64,000 bases of DNA. Source: Hofstenia miamia (lineage: Eukaryota; Xenacoelomorpha; Acoela). The DNA is taken from positions 1,170,745 through 1,234,744 of the forward strand of contig SCFE01000102.1 of the NCBI GenBank assembly GCA_004352715.1, given 5' to 3'. The notes under the pieces were generated by a model that did not search any database, had not been told where the DNA came from, and saw only the letters and a program-made list of their open reading frames with translations. The position numbers and the translations under genes were made by a program. Below are positions 23,290-36,500 of this stretch, one piece after another (within the stretch, counting starts at the first letter, position 1; the number at the start of each line of letters is the position of its first letter).

Positions 23290-25399
23290 TATTATCAAAA
23301 TTCTATCAACCTATGAAAAACACAATTGCATAACTAAATAAGAAAAAAGGCATTCAAAATTCAACATTCTGGAAAAAAGGCATTAGAGGCTTTCCAAGAT
23401 GCAATGGTAACATCATCACTGACTTAATGACTTCTTGAAAACTCCTAAAACATTCTATCAAATGACAATTTATTTGTGGATTCTAAACTTTAGATGCTGG
23501 AAAACAGCGAAAATATATATTAAATTTAATGGACGGTAAAACTTCTTCGCTTTTGAGTGGGGATCTAAATGTCAACTGGTTTGAAATTTTTTTAGACAAC
23601 TGTACAACACCAAGCATTCAAACGCAACTTTTCAAACATGCCAAAAATATGGACAACCCTAATTTCCATTTATTGTTAAAACATATATATGAAATGCAGG
23701 ACATAAAAAATGCACAAATGCTAAACTGAAGCAATCTGCAATACTTTTCCACTTAAACTCATTGAAGTATTTCTTCATGAGCAGTAAGACCTAATATCAA
23801 CTTTACACTAGTAATTAGTGTCGTAATAACTGCAACCAGAATGATGTTTAATTAACTTTATGTTTTACAAATAAAAAAACATAGTTTTCGTAAAACTATT
23901 GAATAGACAATGCACAGGAAGTTTCACTATTATGATATAATTAAATCAATAATGTTACCTGTCAAATTATCATGACATTTATCGTGACAATTAAATGAAT
24001 TTTAGTGTAAAACAATTAATTATATTAATATAAAATATAATCAACTTTGAAGTTCAATCAAGAGACCTCATTAAACACATTAAATCGCAGATTTAGTTGT
24101 GAAATAACAGTGTCAAGAAATGGAACATAAACGGTAGTGCGAAAATAATTTTCTGGATTGGAATCAGAAATAAAAGGATTTGAACGAAATGTTTACACTA
24201 TTATTTACAATATTCATGCAGGCAAGTTAGGGGGCAATGGAGCCGCAAAGTTCAATAAATTAATCATAGTTTTACTCATATGAAATGGATTTGCATCTTT
24301 TCATTAAATTTTAAAATAGAATGACATTAGAATTTTACATATTTTAAGTAAAATATATTCACTCTAACTTTGTTTTAGAATATTGGAGTTAATACTATGG
24401 TGTTTGTATCCAGGATGCCGGAAGAAAGGGGCCAAATGACCCAACAAGGAGGGCCATGCCCTCTGGCCCCTTCTTATCCACGGAGCAGTAATAGTAATGT
24501 TATGTATGATAATATTTGATATAATGTTCGATATGATGTATTAATACGATTATATTAAAATATGTGGGATTCTCTACATCTTATATGTATAAAAACGGCA
24601 TTTTAGGTAAAAAAAACCCTGGACGTTTATAATACCTTAGAAAATATGATAAAAATATTTCTAATCTCTAATATAATATTGCAGAAAATTTGTTTTATCC
24701 TGAATTAATTTAATGGGTTCAAGATTTTACAGATGGGACTAAGCCCAACCGACGCTGCGAGCTCGCACACAAACCTGATTTAATTGACTTAACACATATT
24801 TTCAACTTAACGCTATTTTAGATTGAATAAACTCATCATATGTAAATATCTATACAAAATTAAGTTTTTGATAAATAGTGAGTCAAAATTATTATAATGT
24901 TTAATTTGTAACGAAAACATAACAAGTAAGATTAGGGTTTATAAACACCAATCCTTTTACCAATTATCATTTTCTGATTGGAAGAAATAATCATGTTGCA
25001 TTCCCTGTTTACAAAGCAATTATTGCTAGGAACACCAATTATTAACAATGCACAAAATTTAAAATATTTAGACAAAATAAATTTTTTTTATCAAGAAGAC
25101 AAGGGGGAGCCATGGCTCCCCCCTGGATAAGCCACTGCTAAAAACAAGATGAAGTTCGCATTTTGTTTGGGGCAAATATACAGAAATATGGTTGAACTGA
25201 AGGTGGGAAATTGTTCAAAGTGCTTAAAATCTATTGCAATGAACAAAACATATTTTTAAATGTTTATTGGCAATTTGCTCGTAGAACTCTTATATCTACT
25301 GAGAAGCTCCTTTCCACATCTGCACTAATTAGTGCACGAGTTAATACACAGTTAAGATGGTCAATGAAGATAGTAACGAAAAACTTTTCTAATATTAAT
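23290..25399. other. No gene; hAT-like termini and gene-free sequence
   Basis: AT-rich. Palindromic G/C-rich patches near 24410-24490 (ggggcca ... tggcccc, then tatccacggagcagt) and 25100-25140 (gggggagccatggctccccc, tggataagccactgct) resemble hAT terminal sequences, but I could not pair them with target duplications. The ORF at 23529-23729 (+) has no assignable family. Confidence 0.4.
24575..24700. repeat. Dispersed repeat copy B of 23154-23282
   Basis: Same orientation as copy A. It differs by small indels in the A-runs and an ataataatatt versus ataatatt contraction. Confidence 0.85.
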
Positions 25400-26690
25400 A
25401 ATATTAATTAAATACGCGCTAAAAACTACTAAATTCCCGAAAATTTTGAAAACTGCTATAAGAATACCAATTCCAAAAAACAACCGCCGAAACTGTATAA
25501 TCTAAGACCAATTAGCATGACTTCAATATTGTTAAGAACTTTTAAAAACTTGTATTTAATATTCACACCAAAGATATCTACAATATTCATTTAAATATAA
25601 ATCAGCATGGATTCCGAACAAATGGAACAACAACAAATGCCGTTATCGAACTACAAAAATGGAAATTATAATTATGTACGTTTTTCAGCCTTGATATCAA
25701 AAAAGCTTTGACAATGTAAATCACAACATTATATTTGAAATGTTGAACAATATAAAACATTTAAATCCATAAATCATTAATTGGCTTGACAGTTTCATTG
25801 GTAATACACAACAAATTGTTAAATATAACAGACTTTCGGATATGGAAAAGATCAACAAAGACGTTCCTCAAGGTTCTGTTTGTGGCGTATTTCTGTTCAA
25901 AATATGTATTGATTCCTTAAATTGGGGAACTTTAAATATTACAAATGGTTCTATTATTAAATATCCGAATGATACATTGATTTGTCTTCCAACTCTTGAC
26001 AATTTAGACTTAATACATTCAATTAATAACAAGATTTTTATGAAAAAAACAAATTTGAAGTTAATTATAAGAAGTCGCTTGAAATGATTATACCATTGAA
26101 GAAAACATTTGTTGATAATATATTTAAAATTTATTGCTATTCCTCAGTAACAATGAAATATCTTGAATTAACCATAAATAAGCTTTCATTTAAAAACATA
26201 ATGCTCAAGTTTATAAAAGATCAATGAGAAATTTCTATATAATATCAAAAGTACATGTAAAAAGACTTTTAAATCAAGAAGAAACTGAAACTATATTTAA
26301 TTCCCTAGTAAATTCTATTATAATTTACGGTATATAAGTATATGCAGGTGAATCAGAAACATCTTTATCTAAGCTTAACAACATATACAAGAAAGCGTTT
26401 AAACAAACATATTACTAAAGAATTAAATATATTTAACATCATTAAAGCAAAAGACAAAGCACTACATCAACAAATCGAAGACTCTCAAAAACATCCACTA
26501 AAACAATTCATTAGCAAACGAACTGAATACGCTACATCAAAATTAAGAAAAACAATCCACAAAAATTTTTTTCATCAAAGACCATCTTCCCCGATCAATA
26601 TTTCTCCTTTTATTATTTTTATTTTTTTAATTTTGTGGTTTTTAGTGTAGTTTACTGTATTTAAGCTTAAAATAAAGTTTATTATATTAT
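25400..26690 (+). pseudogene. LINE 4: plus-strand reverse transcriptase relic
   Basis: In order: KILKTAIRIPIPKNN (about 25440), NLRPISMTSILLRTFKN (about 25499), NQHGFRTNGTTTNAVIEL (about 25600), then FSLDIKKAL. Next come DVPQGSVCGVFLFKICIDSL, then IIKYPNDTLICLPTLDN, where the YADD box is YPND, so one catalytic Asp is lost (25842-26087). A C-terminal region with YAGESETSLSKLNNIYKKAF (about 26341-26400) and a basic tail ends near 26650. The 3' end holds an AATAAA-like aaaataaagttta stretch. Several frameshifts. Confidence 0.78.
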
Positions 26691-26988
26691 TAGAATATTG
26701 AAGAGCTTTTCTTGAATTTTGCTTCCGCTCTTTCTGTTTACTGCATTCATATTTTGACAGGTACCTACATTTGAATTCTCAGTCTTAAAAAAAACACTTG
26801 GCGGAATTGATATTGGACAACTTGGGCCATGAGGCAGAGCTGCAACCGTGCCTGGTTTTTGGAAGCACGGCACGATTTTTCAAAATTATTAGGCACGGCA
26901 CGGTTTTTAAAAAATATCTAATTGTAGTAACAAATCAGACGACTACAAGTGTAATTGTTGTATTTTTGTTTGACAAACTTACTGTAAG

Positions 26989-28410
26989 CAGAGATGGAAT
27001 TGGATCGGCTCAAAAATTTCAGGATCTGCTTCGGATCTAAGAATTTTTAATAATTGTGTATATTGTAAATTTTGTACATTATGCACATTTATACATTGAA
27101 TGAATGTTCGTGATTATTATAATCACTAATACAAAAAGTTGTATAGAGCCATACATTTGTATAGCAAAAAATGATGTTATTTTATTTAATATTGCTTTTA
27201 TGTAATTTAAAATTTGTAAACCAATCTAGTAGCCGATTTTAATGAAAAGTATTCAAAATTTATACTTATATCTCAAATTTAGCTTGAAAAAAAAGAATTT
27301 TCCTGTCACAAATTTTAATACACTCTACTACAATTTTTTTAAATGCCTTGCAATATATATTTTGGCTTGCTCCTAATTTGCCATTGTTTGTGCTATTCCT
27401 GTTTTTATTCACCTTTGCTGCAATCTTGAAGTAAGTTTTATCTTATTGTGTGAAACAAATTTAATTCTCAATTCAATAACATTGCAAAATGGTGATTTTT
27501 AGATTTGGTTATAATAAAATTATTACGGCTGTAACACCATAAGAAACTCAACTATTTAAACTCTATAAATATATTATGATTTTGTTGATGGCAATTTAAG
27601 AATTAGATTACTACAAAGCTTACAAATAACAAAGAAATCAATTTTTTTGTAGTTTTGGCAAAGCAATTATCAATTTCCATTCATGGTTTGCTTTAACAAA
27701 ATTGACTGTATTTGTAGTACTAGAAGACAGGGCTGCACTGCCTATGAGAAAAATGGGGGGGGGGACCACAAAATTTTTTCGAAATAAACTACTTAAAATA
27801 CTACAGATATATAATTTGGCATAATTGCAAATCAGTGAAAAAGTGATGCACGTCGAAATACAATTATTTCGCGACTTCTGAAGCACTATAATAGATTTCC
27901 ATGACATGTTTCTGTATCTTTATAAAATTATTGCTGTATATAAAATTTGGCATAGTGGCCAGTCCGACCCTGCTGTGTGCCCCCAAATTTATAAGCAAAT
28001 AAGTCCCCCCGCGAGCACAGGTCTGCTAGAAGAGTATTTGATACTATTGTAGTATTTCAAAATTTAACATTAATTTTACAACACATTGCTTTTAATCTAT
28101 ATAGGATTCTTTGCATTTGAGTTAATTTGAATGCACTATTGCGTAAGTTGTCCCATTTTACCAATACCTCGGTCCAGGCCTGCAATGTCCTTCTCGGTAT
28201 ATCATATCTATACGTTTTTTATTTCAAGAAGACAGTGTTGAAGCACTTAAAATTTTCTATTCGTATTTATGTTACTGAGAGCATAAATATATTTTAAGTC
28301 AATGTTTATTTTTAGAATACTTATTTATATTCGCATCTGTTTCAGTTCGAAAATTATTTTTTTTTAAATTCGGATCGGATTCTAAAATTTTAGATCCATT
28401 TCCATCTCTG
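26989..28410. mobile_element. Middle non-autonomous hAT element (1422 bp), nested in 26835-29093
   Basis: Terminal inverted repeats CAGAGATGGAATTGGATC (26989 on) and the complement of CAGAGATGGAAATGGATC ending at 28410 match at 17 of 18 positions. Flanks actgtaag and ctgtaaat share ctgtaa, consistent with a slightly eroded 8-bp duplication. No transposase. It contains a third element. Confidence 0.75.
27728..28025. mobile_element. Inner non-autonomous hAT element (298 bp), nested in 26989-28410
   Basis: Perfect 8-bp target duplication ctagaaga at 27720-27727 and 28026-28033. Termini CAGGGCTGCAC and the complement of CAGACCTGTGC are imperfect inverted repeats, each followed inward by a G-run then GAC. 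Size and duplication length fit a hAT MITE. Confidence 0.82.
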
Positions 28411-29101
28411 CTGTAAATGTTGGAAAAAACAATTTTTACGCCAGTTTCCTAAAACACAAGTATGCATCCCGGTTTTATATAAACTTATTGTGATTTTGCT
28501 TCCATTAATGTAATGTGTCTCAAAAATAAACACCAAAACATGCATATTTACTAAAAAAAGACAGTGAAAAACTATATTTTGGGAAAGTTTTGACATAAGG
28601 TTTACTTATTTTAATTTAATGTAAGCCATTCTAAAAGTACAGTATGGACATTTAAATAAAGGTAACTAATATATTAGAAAAATAATGTAATAATTAGAAC
28701 ATGAACTATAAACTTAGAAATATTAAATTACAAGTTACTTACTAAATGTGTCTCACGACAGTTCGACAAAATCACAAAACATAAAATCTGATACATTTAA
28801 GGTATAATTTGAAATTCTGCAAAAAGTCAAACAGGAATTATATGGCATGACGGCGTGAATGAAAACACGAATGTTGTTGATGCATTTTATAAATTCTCGC
28901 AATGCAATTTCTGTGCAAATCTATTTCTAAGAATCATTTGTATTATTAAATATAAACTAGCATTTAATATATTATGAACAGGAAATCGTATAAAGAATAA
29001 TTGTGAGTTTTAGACACTTGCATATTTCATAGATTTAAGTCAAGGCACGGCAAAGTAAAGCCAAATATTAGGCAAGGCACGGTTGCAGCTCTGCCATGAA
29101 G

Positions 29102-30141
29102 TACTAGTCAAACAGCAACCAGTAAATTGAAATCTGAACATTGTTCATATTGCTTTAAATCCAGGTATAGCGCAACTACAAAAATAACACTCTTTAGAAT
29201 ATCTCTTAGGATCTCTCGACAACCCAATCAGGACAACAATTAAAAGTAGGCCTTCTAATAATGTAAAAATCGAATAATAAATATATATTACTGAATCCGA
29301 ATAGCTTACTAATTTTGATTTATTGATGACGTTCAAGATATAGGTTAGAATAGATGATAACTCCGAAAAAGAAAGAGGAGACAATTCTCTATCTTTTGGT
29401 TTTAGATATTACATGTCTTCACTAGTTCGTGAGTTATAAGCGTTTAAAACAGGGTTAAATACCGGGCATACCATTAAGAAATTAACAAATTAAACAAATT
29501 AACACCATCTTTACATTCTAGATATCTAAATGAAAATAATAAAAATATTGTATTGCTAATTTTAATCAAATAACATTCTACATGGTAATAAAATTTACAT
29601 CATTATAAAAATAATTGCACACAATTAATTGCGATTCCAATCGAAAATTTAAAGACATGATAGACGAAGCTAAACGATGGAACTCTTGAATTACCAAAGG
29701 AATGAATTAAACTATCTGCGATTTTGTATTTGTAAAAATGCAAATGAAACTTCTCAGTTTTTAAAAATTTGAAGCTAATTCTAGATAGGGATGGACAGCT
29801 TTTAGTTTTTCGGAAAAAATTCATCAACCTGAATTGCTAGATGTATATAGTTAGGTTTTTAAAACAAATTTAGGTGCATTGTTTCGTCTCTTAAAATCCG
29901 TGAAGCTAAAAAATTTCACTTACTTCAAAGGAAACAAATTTTAAAAAAAGACTGATTTATATATCAGACAATTGCTTTGAACTATCAGGACAGCATATCA
30001 CAAAAAATTATATCGAATAAATGCAGCAATCTCAGGTTATAATGACCTTCTATGAATAAAAACGATCAACATTGCCGAAATCGTTACAGATTATTTTTGC
30101 TCAAAATTTCACTAACATTCCGAGCACGCATTTACAAAACA
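29102..30141. other. No gene confirmed; one hydrophobic minus-strand ORF (29384-29145)
   Basis: The ORF at 29384-29145 (-) has hydrophobic stretches (LLEGLLLIVVLIGLSRDP) and a Cys-rich end, compatible with a membrane-protein exon. No splice partner or family could be identified. Otherwise AT-rich sequence downstream of the TIR-RING gene stop. Confidence 0.25.
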
Positions 30142-30516
30142 TCATTTCAAATATTCATCCAAAAACTTAATTTTCTCCTTATAGCTTTCGTGAACAGGTG
30201 CAAAGAAACTACGGTTTTCTTTGCTACTCATTTTTCCAGGAAGTACATCACCTTTACCTATGCTTCTATATTGAGTGTGATCCAAATGCCGAACAACTTT
30301 TTTTGTGTAATGATGGAAAGGTGTGTAGACTTGTGAATAAATGATCCATGCTCGGCGGAAACACACATAGGCCTTCTTGAATTCTCCATCTCTATGAAAC
30401 AAGATTCCAAGGTTTGAAAAAATAGTGCCAGTTAATATGTTCACGTCCCCACAATGCGTGATAGAGTCGTGTAAAGATTTAACCAGAGACTTCATGTAAT
30501 CTTCTTTGAACTCTGT
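30142..30516 (-). CDS. Last exon: TPR repeats and C-terminus
   Basis: 375 nt in phase 0, ending TGA. The acceptor tttttag ends at 30517. Contains a good TPR unit (IFSNLGILFHRDGEFKKAYV then CFRRAWIIYSQVYTPFHHYT), resembling kinesin-light-chain-type TPRs, then a basic tail. It follows the 36185 exon across a 5.7-kb intron loaded with transposons. An unseen exon between them is possible. Confidence 0.7.
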   Translation of the reverse strand, partial: TEFKEDYMKSLVKSLHDSITHCGDVNILTGTIFSNLGILFHRDGEFKKAYVCFRRAWIIYSQVYTPFHHYTKKVVRHLDHTQYRSIGKGDVLPGKMSSKENRSFFAPVHESYKEKIKFLDEYLK

Positions 30517-33500
30517 CTAAAAAGAAAATGAAACCATTGATCATACTGTACACTATATATACTATAATAGATCTTGAACGTGTCATTGCATGTGCTCATT
30601 TTAGCAATATTTAGTCAAACTATTAATGCCCATTTCAGCAATATTTAGTCAAACTATTAATGACAGGCAAATTATATTTCAAAAGGTAGATGGACGAATA
30701 TACATGCAAGAATGTATTTTTATACTAAGAATTTTTATAATAAACCAACAACGATGAACTACTAAACATACAATTTCAAGGTTCACAACCTTCTTAAGAT
30801 GAAAAACTCACGAAATCAATATTGTGAAGTAGAATTGTGTTTGATTGATTGATCTATGAAGAAGCCTAATTTCAAATATACTTCGACAAGAAGTAGTATT
30901 GAAATGTTATTTTCTGGAATCGATGCAACTCTGTTAGGTAAGTAGCGGATATGAGTATATTACAAACCACTGGCAATTTGCAAAACACAAGATTATAAGT
31001 GGTTTCAATATGTGGTGGAATATATAAAAAAAGAGATACTTGTATATTTCTATCATGCATAAATACAGACTAATATGCGTAGTTGAAATTATTTTATTTA
31101 ACATTATATTTTATGAGAAATCAATAATAGAAGTTCAAATTTCTTAAGAAAAATTCTGATTTGTTTGAAATCACCTGGCCAGCGTATATATTGTTCATTA
31201 ATTTTAAGTTAAGAATTCGTGATGGCAAGTTATCGAAAGTGTTGTTTTGAGCCGGAATGCAATGTAACGTCAAATAGTAATTCTACATGCAAATATTTCT
31301 CTGTGACGATTAATCCTCAATTACGCAAAAATGGCTTCGCTCAGCAAGGCGAATTGATGCCGATCAGCCAGCTGTTTATCACATAGACACTTGTGAATTT
31401 CATTTTGATCTCAAAGCATATAAGGAAAATTATTGGTAAAATCGACTCATGGGAGCAAGATTACGATTAAAAAAGACCGCAGTTCCTCACATCTTTGCCT
31501 GTCAAAGTTCACGAGCACCAACTTTGAAAAGACGACAGACAGGTAGTTGCCGTGTTGAAAAAGTAATCGTTAGGGAGATGATAGAACGAAGTCCAAATAA
31601 TGAAATTTCATCTGGTGATTTACTGATGGCAGAGAAAGAGATACAAGTTTCGATAAAACCTAGAACTTACACACGATCTTCTCCAACATTTGTTAGTACA
31701 GCTAACGTTTCAGTTCACACCAAGCCACAAGAGATAATCAATTTTTCTAATTCTTCAACTGTATCAGAATCTTAGAAATCAGAATATCGAATTTCGTCCG
31801 ACTCCCCAAGAGGTATATTTGAAAAAAAGTTATTAGAAAGTCTTTACATTCCGTTTTTAATTTCATCTGAACATATAGCAATTATTCACAAATTGGCAAA
31901 CCATTTGGATTCCACCGCTGCCTAGAATAGTGTAAGTTCAATTGATGCGGTGATAATTGTTCTTTATAAAGTTAGAAGGGATCCACCTTAGCAGAAATCG
32001 TACATTTTTTCGATGTTTCTTCTTCGACCATCTCAAGAATTGTAAATTTAGTTGCACCTCAATTAGCGAAATGTTGAAGACTTTCATTTACTTTCCGCCA
32101 ATTGACGTTATCAAGAACAATATACGTCCTTCATTCCAGTATCGATTTCACAATGTTGCGAGCATTATCGATTGCTTTGAATGCTTTATTCAAAAATCAA
32201 GTGATCCAGTCACACAAACATTATCTTGGTATACTTATAAACATTCAAACACTGTCACCCGATGGATTTATTCAGTTCATATCGAAACCATTTGGAGGAA
32301 GGTCATCCGATATACAGATAGTTGAAAACATTGATTATCTAGATCTATTACCACCATCATGTGAAGTAATGGCAGACGGGGTTTTAAAACATTGAAAGTT
32401 TGCTTCATTTAAAAAATTGTAACCTTGTACGATCGCCATCAGTAAGTAGCAACAGACCTCTCTCACAAGAAGATGCTATCTTGAATAAAGCCATTGTGAG
32501 AGCAAGAATCAATGTAGAACGAATTATTGAACGTTTGCGTGAGTTCAAGAGCATTGGTGCACATTGCGACTTCAATATAAGTTCAATTCATATATTAAAC
32601 TATTTTTGTATTATTAGTGCTGGTTTATGTAATCTACGATCTAGTTTATAAATATAGTAACTAAAGTTGTTTTCAAAAACAAACAAGTAAATGTATTTAA
32701 ACTTAGACATTTTTAAAGGTTATTTAAAAATATTGTCTCTTCAAAATGTTGTACAACTTTCTAAATGTTTCATTATAACCAATCGTTAAAACAGTAATTG
32801 TTGCCGAATCAGCAAAGTCTGGAAATCATTTAATTAATAATTAGCATTGTAGTACGAAGGCAGTACAGCATACGAGTGTGGACATTTTACTTCCAAAACA
32901 AAATCCTCAGATATGCCATCTGCACTTGCACCGAAAATGGGATAATTCTTTGAGAGCGCAATACCACATCGTTCAACTTTAATTTTAAGTTCTTTTTACA
33001 CTACACTTAAAACACAGTCTTCAAGAAGTATTCCTCTTTTTATTGCGAATGTCTGTATGGTTTTACTGCCAAATATATTCGCAACAAGACTACCATCTGA
33101 AGTTTTACATTTAAAGTCGGAATAAATACATATAATTTAAAATAAATGACATCAATAAATAGTGATGAAATTTCGGGCGGTTGTAATTGATTCCCCAATA
33201 AACTTTTCGCTGAAATTATTCTGACCGCATTTTTAAAAAATTCCTTATTTGTTATAGAATTAGAACGTTTATTACGAGAGAAATAATCGGAACTTAAGAA
33301 TTTTTTGTCGTACTCAATAACATCGATTTTTCCAATAACACTTTGTCTCGGTTGAACTTGTTTCATTTGAGCGACGATGTAACCACATCAAAAAAGCAAC
33401 AGAATGCTTGCAGCAACCTTTAGAAGCTACGCACTCTTCACATGAAATGGAAACTATACTTTCTAAATTTTCTTCTACTTCAATTACGCAGGAATAGGGC

Positions 33501-36500
33501 GTGGAGTCTCTTTTGTGTTCCGGTGTGATTAGACATTAAATGCAGCAGATATTGGTTCTTTTTACTTCCAAAAAAAACCTACACCTGCATCGCCATAACG
33601 TATTCCTCCTGCTCGCTTAGTTTTGGTATTTTGAACTCCAGACTCATTGAATACCTTTGATTTTGTGAAATATTGTCAAAGCATTTCATCTGTAATGATG
33701 GGAATGTAACTCATAACTTAATGTAGTGCTAAGTGATTGCATTTGTGTTCCGGTGTGATTAGACATTAAATGCAGCAGATATTGGTTCTTTTTACTTCCA
33801 AAAAACCTACACCTGCATCGCCATAACGTATTCCTCCTGCTCGCTTAGTTTTGGTATTTTGAACTCCAGACTCATTGAATACCTTTGATTTTGTGAAAAA
33901 TTAAATTTTTCCAAAATCTAAATTTTCTTGAGTTTCGCAGTGTAATATGTTTTTTATTTCTGAAGAAATATAGTACCACAAACATAATTTCTAAATTGAA
34001 AGAATTTTATGGTGTTCATTTCCATCAATAACAACAGCATACAAATGGGTGGCCAGGTTCAGTGGTGATAAAAAATTCAAATTGATGACAAACAATGATC
34101 GACGCGTAAAAATTCCTGAAACAAAAATGGATGATCTCAGGAAAATTGGCATGAACGAGTGAAGAATTGTCACAAAAGACCTTCAATATTTGCACATGAA
34201 CATTACAGGAAAAGCTAGGCGAATTGGGACTCCGTAACTTTGCTCAAGATTTTTAACATGTGAAATGTGTAATAACAGATTGGAATGCTGCTTGGAGAAT
34301 TTGGAGCTTTTTCATTCCATTGGTGAAAATTTCTTACAACATTGTAACCATAGATGAAACACCATTATCACTATATATACCTTATAGCAAACGAGAGTCT
34401 AGAGAGTGGAAATTCGTAATAGAGTAACCATCAAAGATTTTGAGATCATCCAAATCCCACAAAATGAGAGCATGATGACTTTTTATTGGGATACAAGAGG
34501 CATATTTAAACTCGATTTTTCAGATAACAAGTCTATCAACTCTATATAATAGTCTACCTTAATGAGTGAAACAAGAGAAAACAGGAGGAAACCTACAAAT
34601 TGTGATTTGTGGTTATTGAAAGGCAATGCTCCAATACACACAAATTAACTCAAGTTGTTGAAGAATCCTCCATACGCTCCTGAATTAGCGCCAAGTTACT
34701 TTCATTTGTTCACATATCATCGTGGCAATAGTTTTGACTCAAAGTTAGAAGTTGAGCAAACTATTAAGGAATTCTTGTCTCAACCTGCCAATATTTATGT
34801 AAAGAGCTTTAAAGATTTCTGGAGCCTTGGCAAAATTATATTGAAGCGAATGGTAGTTATATTGGAAAATAAACAATGTGTGTTTAGTTTATAATTTAAA
34901 TATTAATGTCTTAGCCTTTTTCCTTGTAAATTCCTGCTCATAATTGAGCATACCACGTACTTGCATGATTGAACTGTCAGAAACACAAATGAACGAATGT
35001 TCGAATGTCATAAGTGAAATTATGTGAGCAATCAATAACGAACTCATAATTAATTCAATAAATTTTAATCTTTCATGAACAAGCCATTCGCGCAATTAAA
35101 AATATATTGATGAAGTGTTGGAAGATGAGTTGATGTTGATATCACTCTTTTTAGTGATTAAAATGGGCTTTAAATAATACCAAAAAGGAAAGAATTGTAA
35201 CATTAATTTCATAAATTAAAAAATGAATCTTTTTAACGTTGTAAATTGTTTTATAGCGATTATCTTTTAAAAATGGCTAATACTCGATAAATTACGGACA
35301 TAAGGAATATTGAGAATAAAAAAAGATATTTCCAGGTAATTATAAAAATTGAAATTGCAAATTATACACTGTGTGGTATTTAATAAACTGTTAAAAACTT
35401 ATGAAATGTTTACTTCAAACGTATTGATACAATGGCAAGCTTTATTCATCAAAACACAACTATTGATTTATTTGGTGAACATTTTAAAGTAAAGCAAGAC
35501 TTGGTGAAAATATTCTGGATCTCAATATTTCTGGCTACATAACAAACATGGCAGCAGACTTGTCAAGGAGCCGAGCTTCTAACGAGCCGAGCCGAGCTTG
35601 AGCACAGTATTTGATATACAAAGAGTCCAAAACGAGCCTATTTGAGGCAAAACAAGTTTATAGCTCTGCTTGTTAATTTTATTATGGAGATTTTTCTTAT
35701 TTTTTGCAGTCAGTATGCCTTCCCTATAATCTTATTTAAGAAATGTTTATTAAATAATAGGAAGAGCTATGTAAAAAATTCTTTGAGCACAATAATATTT
35801 TTAAAAAATACCGAGCTAAAACGAGTCTCATTCAAAGTTTTTATGTGGCGAGCAGAGCCGAACTTACACAAAATTTAAACGAGCCGAGCCGAGTCGATCT
35901 TGGAAATATTGGCTCGTTGACAAGTCTGCATGGCAGTCCATTTTAATGTGTTGAAACTACAAAATAGTTAAGTATAATTAATTCAGTTTGCATGTTTTTG
36001 TAAATAACAGAACACATGTATAGTTGTAAAATAAAATCTTCATGTCTATCACTGCTGGCATCGGTGACGGCACCAGGCATATTTGATGAAGTAAATTAGA
36101 AGAGAACAGATTGATCCAAAATAAAGAAACATATATGTACATCTATATATAATATATTGCATTCTTCATTTACAATTCCCAAACCTGCAATAAGCCTTTA
36201 GTCATTAACGCCTGCGCCCTTAAACCGGCGTCATCTGTCATGTCACAAGCGCTGTTAGCACAATCGAAAGCTTCATCCTTCAGCGTTTTTCTTGATGCTT
36301 TGTCTAGGTGGCATAAAGCTTGGTAGTTAGAAGTTTGAATTATTTTAACTTTACACTTTTCCCTGTCGTTCAACTCATTAGGGTAATCTTGTAAAAGGTC
36401 CTTGCATCTCTGAATTAAATCCTAAATTATCTACTTTAAAATTGACAGAACAGAATAAAAGCTATAAATACATGCAATATACCAGTGCTTAAATACCCAG

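Larger units (their letters stand above)
26835..29093. mobile_element. Outer non-autonomous hAT element (2259 bp)
   Basis: Perfect 19-bp terminal inverted repeats CAGAGCTGCAACCGTGCCT (26835-26853) and its complement ending at 29093. Flanking 8-bp target duplications are ccatgagg (26827-26834) and ccatgaag (29094-29101), 7 of 8 identical. A second pair of cacggcacg motifs lies subterminally at both ends. There is no transposase ORF, and the interior is largely two younger hAT insertions. Confidence 0.9.
31222..33900. mobile_element. ISL2EU-type DNA transposon relic (THAP-DDE and YqaJ genes convergent)
   Basis: Two convergent gene remnants (transposase +, YqaJ -) with about 200 bp between their ends. 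Terminal repeats were not identified; limits are those of coding remains. The right part contains a duplicated 158-bp block. Inserted in the intron between 36185 and 30516 of the TIR-RING gene. Confidence 0.75.

Noticed and set aside
30052-30336. Plus-strand ORF opposite the last TIR-RING exon
   Set aside because: It mirrors the TPR exon. The minus strand has a matching acceptor, phase and TPR pattern.
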